From Caldilineaceae bacterium (GTDB lineage: Bacteria; Chloroflexota; Anaerolineae; Caldilineales; Caldilineaceae): DNA of 6,676 nt. The first letter of the stretch is position 1. Every line of letters starts with the position of its first letter. Location of the stretch: assembly GCA_024643705.1 (NCBI GenBank), contig JAHEML010000220.1, forward strand, positions 1 to 6,676, read 5' to 3'. Position numbers and translations under genes: made by a program. Below, in pieces: positions 1-5,504 of the stretch. The notes under the pieces are model-generated. The model saw only the letters and a program-made list of their open reading frames with translations, was not told where the DNA came from and did no database searches.

Positions 1-56
1 ATCCTCACCAGTTGGCGAAATTTTCGTGACAAATCGGTAGCAGCTTGCAGCCAATT

Positions 57-93
57 TTGTGATGTAACGCATCACAAGCTCCTATTTCAGGAG
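57..93. other. Two small hairpins downstream of the last gene
   Basis: TTGTGATG at 57-64 pairs with CATCACAA at 70-77 across a five-base loop. Next to it, CTCCT at 79-83 pairs with AGGAG at 89-93 across a five-base loop. They lie 14 to 50 bases after the GNAT stop codon (107-109) in the direction of transcription. Neither is followed by a clear T-run on the minus strand, so a terminator role is possible but not shown. The rest of bases 1-106 holds no gene that I can support. Confidence 0.45.
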
Positions 94-106
94 AACTCGA
101 TACTGT

Positions 107-649
107 CTAATGTTTTGAAGTGCTTGAACCGTGTATCTTTTTCTCGAAACAATGGCTGATGGGATCGTTTGCGTAGTCGCCCCAACACGCCACCGGCGCG
201 TAGCCCCACTTGTTATACAGCGCAATGGCTTCGGGTTGACGAACGCCCGTTTCCAAACGTAGAGTGTGATACCCCTTTTCCCGCGCCATCGACTCCAGCC
301 CGTAGAGAATGGCTTCGGCCACCCCCTGCCGCCGGGCATCCGGCTCCACCCACATCCTTTTGATCTCGCCCACCCCATCGAAAAATGGCAACACCGCGCC
401 ACAGCCAACAGGCCGTCCGTCTGCTTTGGCTACCACAAAGAGCAGCCCCGGCACATCGATCTGTTCTGGGGTGAAGCGGGAGCGAGGATTGGGTCCGTAG
501 CGTTGGTCGAGTTCTTGCCACAGGTGATCCACCAGCAGCCGAGCCGCGGGACGGTAGGGGCTCGTCGCCACCACGGTCACCGAGACGATTGTGGGTGGGT
601 TGGTTGCCGCGGCCTGTTCCAGGTGGGTTGGGTCGGAGTGGTACTTCAT
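107..649 (-). CDS. GNAT family N-acetyltransferase
   Basis: A 180-residue soluble GNAT acetyltransferase, which moves an acetyl group from acetyl-CoA to an amine. The core starts after about 20 variable residues, with strand 1 at 21-27. The acetyl-CoA site (motif A) is GEIKRMWVEPDARRQGVAEAIL at 94-115, where R107-Q108-G109-V110-A111 is the Q/R-x-x-G-x-G/A loop. Motif B is visible as EAIALYNKWGY at 140-150, and the last strand ends near HCFEKKI at 166-172. This pattern (a GCGAVLPF strand, a K-R-M-W-V-x-P strand, then ALYNKWGY) is typical of small bacterial GNATs of unknown substrate. The ATG at 649 is selected because GGAG lies eight bases upstream and the ATG overlaps the MEMO-like stop codon as TAATG; frame extension to 832 lies inside the MEMO-like gene. 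As the last gene of the four-gene cassette it probably acts on the same compound or protein as its neighbours. Confidence 0.9.
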   Translation of the reverse strand: MKYHSDPTHLEQAAATNPPTIVSVTVVATSPYRPAARLLVDHLWQELDQRYGPNPRSRFTPEQIDVPGLLFVVAKADGRPVGCGAVLPFFDGVGEIKRMWVEPDARRQGVAEAILYGLESMAREKGYHTLRLETGVRQPEAIALYNKWGYAPVACWGDYANDPISHCFEKKIHGSSTSKH

Positions 650-1512
650 TATTGCCACTCCACCAGTGCCGCGGCCACCCAGGTGGGTGGGGGCGCTTTG
701 TAGAGTTCGGCCGCGTCGGAGTAGGTTAAGTCCACAATGCGCCCAACCATGGGGCCGCGAATGTGGCGAAAGACCGCGCCCGCATCCCGGGCGTCGCTTT
801 TGCCCACCACGCAGTGCTGGTTCCAGCCCCAATAATCACCCGCAGCCAAAACGTCGATCCCCTTTTCGATGCTGCGCCGGGCCATTGCCAGCCCGCCATC
901 ATCGGGGAAACGGGCCACAAAATCCGGGTCGCCGTAGCCCAGGCCGTGATGGAAGGCATCTTCAGTGGAGACGACAGCCGCGCCTTCGCAGAGGCGAGCC
1001 AGTTCGTCCATGCCGGGCAGCCGCCCTGGTTCGCCCCCCACCAGCCAGGGATAGCGCTCGATCACCTCTGGCCCTTTGATGCCCCGTCGCTTGGTCTCCG
1101 CGGCCCAAAAGTGGCGCCAACTGGTGAGCGCGTGGTCGTTGCGCCAGGTATCCGGCCCGTCGATCCCCGGCCCCTGAATGCCCCACTGCTCTTCCTGCGC
1201 GGGGTCTCCACCCCGGCTGACCCGGATGCGCGCCTGCTCCATCTCTTCGGTAAAGGCATGAAGAACGCTGATGACCACCACCCGTTCTACACCGCTGTCC
1301 AAGCAGGCATTGACCGCGGCCGCGATCTGGTGGCCGCACTCCTTGACCCCCGCGTGGGGAAAGACGAGCACGCCGCCCGCGGCCAGAGTGGCCGAGAGCT
1401 CCCAGCACCGGGCTTCGTCCAGCAGACGCAATGTGCCTGTTTCTCCCAGCTCCGCGTGTTCCTGGGCGTAGAGGGCATGGATTTCGGCGCGCAGTTGTTG
1501 GCGGGTGTCCAT
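649..1512 (-). CDS. MEMO1-family (AmmeMemoRadiSam system protein B-like) protein
   Basis: This 287-residue protein matches the MEMO1 family, metal-binding proteins related to class III extradiol dioxygenases. Motifs: FPHAGVKECG at 51-60, like the P-H-A-G-x-x-x-C-G of MEMO1; VVVISVLHAF at 78-87, with H85 exactly 32 residues after H53; VVSTEDAFHHG at 180-190, like the V-S-S-D-x-x-H of MEMO1, giving D185 and H188; NQHCVVG at 231-237 with C234; and WVAAALVEW at 278-286 near the end. Human MEMO1, as I recall it, has H49, H81, D189, H192 and C244 in 297 residues, so the spacing agrees well. H53, H85 and C234 would form the metal site. Creatininase is the main alternative, but its E-Q-H-G-x-H motif is absent. 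The ATG at 1512 is chosen from GGAG eight bases upstream and the TAATG overlap with the methyltransferase stop; the longer open frame upstream is a shadow. AMMECR1 and radical-SAM partners are not seen here. Confidence 0.78.
   Translation of the reverse strand: MDTRQQLRAEIHALYAQEHAELGETGTLRLLDEARCWELSATLAAGGVLVFPHAGVKECGHQIAAAVNACLDSGVERVVVISVLHAFTEEMEQARIRVSRGGDPAQEEQWGIQGPGIDGPDTWRNDHALTSWRHFWAAETKRRGIKGPEVIERYPWLVGGEPGRLPGMDELARLCEGAAVVSTEDAFHHGLGYGDPDFVARFPDDGGLAMARRSIEKGIDVLAAGDYWGWNQHCVVGKSDARDAGAVFRHIRGPMVGRIVDLTYSDAAELYKAPPPTWVAAALVEWQ
658..661 (-). promoter_or_regulatory. Ribosome binding site fixing the start of the GNAT gene
   Basis: GGAG eight bases before the ATG at 649, located in the last codons of the MEMO-like gene. 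The GGAG, eight-base spacer and TAATG overlap repeat exactly the layout found at the methyltransferase/MEMO junction. Confidence 0.72.
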
Positions 1513-2333
1513 TATTCTTTCTCCAAAACGTAGACCGTTGGGCAGAGCTTGCCGACCATCTGGTAGACTCCCCACAGGCAATCGGCGATTTCGATGTTGT
1601 AGTGGGTTTCGCTGAGAAGGGGGATCAGTTCGTCCCGGTTGCGGCGCATCCGGGCAATGCGCAGGAGTTGCTCGGATGTTTTGCGGGTGCCGTCTTCTTC
1701 CCAGAATTCCCGCCATTCGCTGGTGATTGGGTCTTTTTCGGCAATGACAAAGCCAACGGACTGGGCTGTCTCTTCGAAAAAGGCGTCGGACTGGTTTTGG
1801 GGAACAATGCCCATTGTATTGTAAATGAAAGCAGCTTCTTTCGGCTCCATCAATTCTGTGCTGAAGGTCTGGTAGACGAGCATCCGCCCGCCGGGGCGCA
1901 ACACACGGTAGCACTCGGCCAATCCGATGCTTAGCTCCGCCACATGGTTGAGCATGTCCCGGCACCAGACAAAGTCCACACTTGCGTCGGCGGCAGGGAT
2001 GTTCTCGATCCAGCCGACAACAGTTTCCATCTGTTCGTCCAGACCGGCTGCGGTGATGGCGGACTGGCCCTCGGCGATGCGTTCTGCGACCGGGTCGATA
2101 CCCAGTGCCGTGCAGCCAAACCGTTGGACCAGCGCGATGGTGTGGGCCGCGTCCCGGCAGCCCACATCCAGCAGGTGGTGCTGTGGGCCGATGCCCAGAG
2201 ATGCCAGTTTATCCGCCAACATTCCGGATGGACGGGGCGCAAGGCTGCGATCGGTGAGTGCGAAAAATTCTTCGTCGCTCAGCTCCATCGCACCATAAAC
2301 AGCGGTCAGGGCGACGTTCGTCGGATTGCTCAT
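1512..2333 (-). CDS. Class I SAM-dependent methyltransferase (Methyltransf_11/UbiE-like), substrate unknown
   Basis: This 273-residue soluble enzyme should transfer a methyl group from S-adenosylmethionine. The SAM-binding core starts after about 50 residues: motif I HLLDVGCRDAAH at 53-64, the acidic end of strand 2 at GID80, a motif II/III region IPAADASVDFVWCRDMLNHV at 112-131, and LRPGGRMLVY at 145-154. Motif I departs from the common D-x-G-x-G-x-G: the second and third glycines are replaced by R60-D61-A62, a variant seen in some class I methyltransferases. The C-terminal half (160-273) is rich in Glu, Phe and Trp (SEWREFWEEDG at 205-215) and probably forms the substrate cap. Its layout somewhat recalls small-molecule N-methyltransferases, but I would not name a substrate. 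The start ATG overlaps the upstream gene by four bases and its stop TAA shares a base with the next ATG (TAATG). Confidence 0.9.
   Translation of the reverse strand: MSNPTNVALTAVYGAMELSDEEFFALTDRSLAPRPSGMLADKLASLGIGPQHHLLDVGCRDAAHTIALVQRFGCTALGIDPVAERIAEGQSAITAAGLDEQMETVVGWIENIPAADASVDFVWCRDMLNHVAELSIGLAECYRVLRPGGRMLVYQTFSTELMEPKEAAFIYNTMGIVPQNQSDAFFEETAQSVGFVIAEKDPITSEWREFWEEDGTRKTSEQLLRIARMRRNRDELIPLLSETHYNIEIADCLWGVYQMVGKLCPTVYVLEKE
1521..1524 (-). promoter_or_regulatory. Ribosome binding site fixing the start of the MEMO-like gene
   Basis: GGAG on the minus strand lies inside the last codons of the methyltransferase gene, eight bases before the ATG at 1512. The stop and start overlap as TAATG. 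This rejects the much longer upstream extension of the reading frame and suggests re-initiation by the same ribosome. Confidence 0.75.
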
Positions 2334-2749
2334 GGGACGAGTTCCAGTGTTGTTATGGGTAATTGTCCAAGCTCCTGGAACTTGACGAAGGCGTTCAAAA
2401 GCGCTGTCGGTGTGGAGTCGGTAGCTATACCCGCCTGCTGGGCCAAGCCGATCAATTCATCACTTTTGATCGGCACAACCGCTCTGTCCAGTCGCACGCT
2501 CTCCTTGCGTTTTTGGGCTTTGAATTCGGCGAAGATCACCTGCGCAGCCAGCCAGCGGATCTCGCCCACACGCATGGGCGTTCCGAAGACGCAGGGCGTG
2601 GTATCGTCCAGCAGCTCACGGATATGGGGCAGCAGGCGATCGTCCTGGGCAGGCCAGGCCCAGAGTGCTTTGAGCATCGCTGCCCGCTCGGACGGGTTGG
2701 GGTCTTGCAGAGCCGCAATAGTCTCGGCCAGTTCGCTGTCGGTGTACAT
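2330..2749 (-). CDS. Small HEAT-like repeat protein of unknown function
   Basis: A 139-residue soluble protein with no signal peptide or membrane segment. I do not recognise a named family. Residues 4-21 and 20-48 (DPNPSERAAMLKALWAW, then DDRLLPHIRELLDD) have the helix-turn-helix spacing and the D-P-x-P-x-x-R-x-x-x-L and L-x-x-L-L-D-D patterns of HEAT or PBS-lyase HEAT repeats. A second unit may lie at 57-78 (PMRVGEIRWLAAQVIFAEF). HEAT-like helices usually act as protein-binding scaffolds. The ATG at 2749 has AGGA seven bases upstream. It is the first gene after the inverted repeat, and its last four bases (ATGA) overlap the start of the methyltransferase gene, which points to translational coupling and possibly a physical partnership with that enzyme. 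The HEAT reading is inferred from pattern only; an unrelated alpha-helical fold is possible. Confidence 0.8.
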   Translation of the reverse strand: MYTDSELAETIAALQDPNPSERAAMLKALWAWPAQDDRLLPHIRELLDDTTPCVFGTPMRVGEIRWLAAQVIFAEFKAQKRKESVRLDRAVVPIKSDELIGLAQQAGIATDSTPTALLNAFVKFQELGQLPITTLELVP

Positions 2750-2770
2750 TCGAATATCCTGGAAAATTGG

Positions 2771-2847
2771 ACGCTGATTTATACAGATAGACGCTGATTT
2801 TTTCTGGATCAGCGTCTATCTGCCAAATACCCTATGGGTGTCAGCGT
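2771..2847. repeat. Cluster of four ACGCTGA/TCAGCGT heptamers around a perfect 15-bp inverted repeat
   Basis: The heptamer ACGCTGA occurs at 2771-2777 and 2791-2797, and its reverse complement TCAGCGT at 2809-2815 and 2841-2847. The two inner copies are part of a perfect inverted repeat: CAGATAGACGCTGAT at 2784-2798 and ATCAGCGTCTATCTG at 2808-2822, separated by nine bases. The left copies also form a direct repeat, with GACGCTGATTT present twice, 20 bases apart. The right outer copy is followed by GTTCTATCT, a degenerate version of the CTATCTG arm. The hairpin lies between the enolase-superfamily gene (stop 2868) and the small gene starting at 2749. Read along the minus strand, the stem is followed by TATAAATC rather than a T-run, so it is not a classic intrinsic terminator. 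It may be a dispersed intergenic repeat, an operator, or an RNA processing or stability hairpin. Confidence 0.85.
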
Positions 2848-2867
2848 GTTCTATCTCTTCTTACCAA

Positions 2868-3998
2868 TTACACAATCAAATCCCGGTTGATTTCCACTCC
2901 TAATCCCGGCCCCATTGGCGCGTGGATAAAGCCTTGGCTGTCGATGACTGGGGGGTTGGCGAGATTGGAGAATCCGTAGGTGTAGTCGCCCATTGGCGGA
3001 TCGTGCAGTACTTCTAAAAAGGGTGCGTTCCGCCAGGCGCAGGTGAGGTGCAGGTGGGCAATTGTGCCAAGATTGCGCCCGCCGTGATGGGGGCAGATCT
3101 GCTTGCCATAGGCTTCGGCCAGTACGCCGATCTTGCGCAGGGTTGTGATGCCTTCGGCCACCATGCTTTCGGGCTGCAAGATGTCGTAGACGTTCTTTTC
3201 CAACATTTCTACAAATTCGTGGAGACCGGGATTGTTCTCGCCGCCGGCAATCGCCATATCCACTTCGGCGTTGAGCTTTGCCAGTTGGTCGAAGGCGTAG
3301 CGGGGCAGGGGTTCCTCCAGCCAATAGACCCCCAGGCGTTGCAATTCTCGTGCTGTTTCGGCTGCCCGGCGGTAATCCCACAGGATGCCCGGCTGCCAGT
3401 TGCCGCTGGATTGGGCCTGGTTGGCGTCCACCAGAATGGTCATTTTGTCACCCACCGCGGCCCGCACCTTCTCTACAATGGCGATGTCCTCTTTCATTGT
3501 GGCGCAATGGATACGCAGTTTGATGGCCTGCCAGCCTTCGTCTACCAGCCGCGCGGCCAGGTCGGCCCGCTCGTCTGGGGTAGAGAGGGCCACCATGGAG
3601 GCATAGGCGGGCACTTTGTCTTTGGCTCCGCCCCAAAGCTTCCATAAGGGCTGGTTGCAGGCTTTGCCGATGAGATCCCAGAGGGCGATGTCAACGCCGG
3701 TTGCGCCCCGGTAGGCCATGCCTCGGGCATAGTAGCGCAGGGTTCCCACATGTTTTTCTGTGTCGAAGGGGTCTTGGCCCACCAGTTTGGCGTTGAGTAT
3801 CGGCAGCAGATCTGGCGCGACACCAGGGCCAATGCCCACCAACCCCGCGTCGGTGTGAATCTCTACTACAGAGCCACCACCACGGGTAAAATGCATCTTG
3901 CCACCCAAATCCCAGGCGGGTTCGATGTCGCCGATGTCTTCGACAACCCGCAGGTTGAGGAGTTTGATTTCGGTGATTTTGATACGAGAGGCTGTCAT
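2868..3998 (-). CDS. Mandelate racemase/muconate lactonizing enzyme family protein (enolase superfamily, probable acid-sugar dehydratase or isomerase)
   Basis: This 376-residue enzyme belongs to the mandelate racemase branch of the enolase superfamily, Mg-dependent enzymes that abstract a proton next to a carboxylate. Visible elements in order (numbered from the ATG at 3998): capping domain at 1-120, the conserved segment RGATGVDIALWDLIGKA at 97-113, KLRIH with K160 and R162 in the usual K-x-K position, metal ligand D191 in LVDANQ, WLEEPL (E228/E229), GGENN with E254, and the probable general base pair D272 (DILQPE) and H304/H305 (PHHGG). E329 (EVLHDP) fits the last catalytic position. These correspond to the mandelate racemase ligands and His-Asp dyad. 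The second lysine is replaced by arginine, so the exact reaction is open. A TTG at 4025 could add nine residues, but the ATG at 3998 has an AAGGA ten bases upstream and is preferred. It follows the oxidoreductase, which suggests sugar-acid catabolism. Confidence 0.9.
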   Translation of the reverse strand: MTASRIKITEIKLLNLRVVEDIGDIEPAWDLGGKMHFTRGGGSVVEIHTDAGLVGIGPGVAPDLLPILNAKLVGQDPFDTEKHVGTLRYYARGMAYRGATGVDIALWDLIGKACNQPLWKLWGGAKDKVPAYASMVALSTPDERADLAARLVDEGWQAIKLRIHCATMKEDIAIVEKVRAAVGDKMTILVDANQAQSSGNWQPGILWDYRRAAETARELQRLGVYWLEEPLPRYAFDQLAKLNAEVDMAIAGGENNPGLHEFVEMLEKNVYDILQPESMVAEGITTLRKIGVLAEAYGKQICPHHGGRNLGTIAHLHLTCAWRNAPFLEVLHDPPMGDYTYGFSNLANPPVIDSQGFIHAPMGPGLGVEINRDLIV

Positions 3999-4008
3999 GG
4001 GCAGAGTT

Positions 4009-4013
4009 TCCTT
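4009..4013 (-). promoter_or_regulatory. Ribosome binding site deciding the start of the enolase-superfamily gene
   Basis: On the minus strand AAGGA is followed by ten bases and the ATG at 3998. The alternative upstream TTG at 4025 has no comparable purine-rich site in front of it. This supports the shorter 376-residue protein. Confidence 0.6.
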
Positions 4014-4175
4014 GTTGGTTGTCAAGCGGATGATTGAACCGAGAGGATCAGGATTTGTGAGGTGGTGTGGGAGAATCGACGGGCTGGAACAGACGGGTTG
4101 CTGAACCAGATGAATGGGGTCTGGAAAGATGGATGGGTTGGTTTTGGGTGAGTATTTTATTCCGTGCTCTATGCG

Positions 4176-5411
4176 CTAAAGTAGCCCCCATTGGGCGTCA
4201 ATAGCATCTTGAAAAGTGCTGAGCCGCCCGGAAAGTACGTCGTCCACCGCGACCTGTTTTCCTGTGAGTGCCGACTCGTAGATGGCTTCTCCAATTGCCA
4301 AGGAACGTAAGCCTTCCCAGCCATCGACTTCGGGGTGTGGACGATGGCCACGCACTGTTTCAAGAAAATCCCAGATTTCGATGGCAAAGCCGTCGTCGGT
4401 GCCGCCAGGGAAGAGACGTTCCTTTTCCTCAAAACTGAGGGATTGCATGTGCAGAGATTCTAGTGTATCCAGGGTGTATTGGGTGCCGTCTGCTTGTGTC
4501 AGAACACCGGCTTCGTGTTGATCGGGTCTGCGCTCGAAGAGATGAAAGATGCGAAAACGGCTCTCTGTTGTGTCGCGCAGCGAACCACCGCTGCCGTGGA
4601 AGATGATGTTGTGATGGGCTTCGCCGGCCGCGGCCAGGCTCCAAGACCAGGTTCCCACAACGCCACTTTTGAAGGTAAAGGTGACAAAGACTGTGTCTTC
4701 GGCTGCTTCGCCTAGTAGCCGGGGTGTGCCTGTTTTTAGCTCCCGCGCCACAGCGTAGACACTTTCTACATCGCCAAAGAAGTAACGCATGCTGTCGCAG
4801 TAGTGAAAGCCGCTGTCCAACACTGGGCCACCGCCAGAGCGTAGTCTGTCCTGCCGCCAGATAACTCTGGGGGGGAGTGGTTCGTTGCTGGCGGGCGCTA
4901 CGTGGGGACGGGTATAGTGATGGAAGAACGTTTGGGGCGTGCCCATAAGTTCGGACTGATTCAATATCCAATGAGCCGCCCGCTGGCCTGGCTGCATGCG
5001 ATGAGGCACGGCAGTTGCCAGGATTTTGCCGGTGCGGTCAGCAGTTTCGGCCATCAAACGACCAGCCCGAATGGTAATGCCCAAGGGTTTTTCGCATAGG
5101 ACGTGTACGCCGGATTCAAGACAGTCTACAGTGACGGAGTGATGCAGCCAGTGGGGTAAACAGAGATCGGCTCCGTCAATGTACTCCTTCTCCAGTAATT
5201 TGGTTGCGTCGCCGTAGACTGTTGGGCGCACGCCGAAGCGTTCGGTCAGTTCTTGGGCCAGCCCATTTGCCAGGTTGATATCCGCGTCGCACACGGCCGT
5301 GACGACAAAGCCAGCGTGGTCTCTGTTTTGCAACTCTGCCATTGCTATCAAATGACGCCGCGCGATGCTGCCACAGCCTATGATCGCCAACCGCACATCG
5401 CCATCAGCCAT
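4176..5411 (-). CDS. Gfo/Idh/MocA family NAD(P)-dependent oxidoreductase
   Basis: This 411-residue cytoplasmic protein is a Gfo/Idh/MocA dehydrogenase, a family that oxidises or reduces sugars, inositols and their derivatives with NAD(P). The N-terminal Rossmann fold shows IIGCGSIARRH at 10-20 (G-x-G-x-x-A), an acidic pair D42/D44 after the second strand, and the family signature CEKPLG at 106-111 with E107-K108-P109. The C-terminal alpha/beta domain carries GGGPVLDSGFHYCDSMRYFFG starting at G193, where D199 and H203 match the usual catalytic Asp and His positions. A glycine-rich strand follows (GSGGSLRD, 273-280). The length is slightly above the usual 330-390. The ATG at 5411 is supported by AAGGAG seven bases upstream. 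It lies 93 bases after the permease gene and 177 bases before an enolase-superfamily gene, consistent with a sugar or sugar-acid catabolic cluster. The substrate cannot be predicted. Confidence 0.93.
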   Translation of the reverse strand: MADGDVRLAIIGCGSIARRHLIAMAELQNRDHAGFVVTAVCDADINLANGLAQELTERFGVRPTVYGDATKLLEKEYIDGADLCLPHWLHHSVTVDCLESGVHVLCEKPLGITIRAGRLMAETADRTGKILATAVPHRMQPGQRAAHWILNQSELMGTPQTFFHHYTRPHVAPASNEPLPPRVIWRQDRLRSGGGPVLDSGFHYCDSMRYFFGDVESVYAVARELKTGTPRLLGEAAEDTVFVTFTFKSGVVGTWSWSLAAAGEAHHNIIFHGSGGSLRDTTESRFRIFHLFERRPDQHEAGVLTQADGTQYTLDTLESLHMQSLSFEEKERLFPGGTDDGFAIEIWDFLETVRGHRPHPEVDGWEGLRSLAIGEAIYESALTGKQVAVDDVLSGRLSTFQDAIDAQWGLL

Positions 5412-5504
5412 TTTGACTCTCCTTGCATCCTTTGGGCCAGTCGTTGAACTGCAAACTTTGTCGTATTCTGAAAATAGAGACAGGCAGCATCAGAGAAACA
5501 GCAC

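Noticed and set aside
107..832. A GNAT reading frame starting at 832 (241 residues).
   Set aside because: The extra 61 residues overlap the conserved 3' end of the MEMO-like gene and look like shadow sequence. The ATG at 649 has GGAG at 658-661.
649..1512. Creatininase family assignment for the protein with FPHAGVKECGH.
   Set aside because: The creatininase E-Q-H-G-x-H metal motif is absent, whereas the PHAG, D-x-x-H and C234 positions match MEMO1 spacing.
763..1533. Long plus-strand open frame (256 codons) opposite the MEMO-like gene.
   Set aside because: It is antisense to a gene with clear family motifs, shows no recognisable domain, and reflects the high GC third positions of the minus-strand gene.
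649..1965. A 438-codon open frame extending the MEMO-like gene upstream to 1965.
   Set aside because: The first about 150 residues are low-complexity, arginine- and proline-rich out-of-frame translation of the methyltransferase gene. The ATG at 1512 has a good GGAG site and a TAATG overlap.
1944..2777. Plus-strand open frame (277 codons) opposite the methyltransferase and HEAT-like genes.
   Set aside because: It runs across two well-supported minus-strand genes and through the palindrome, with no recognisable motif.
3048..3647. Plus-strand open frame opposite the enolase-superfamily gene.
   Set aside because: Antisense shadow of a gene with complete catalytic motifs.
4020..4025. Perfect TTGACA (minus strand) as a -35 element in front of the enolase-superfamily gene.
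   Set aside because: At normal 17-base spacing the -10 box would fall on the start codon region (GCCATG type sequence), with nothing resembling TATAAT.
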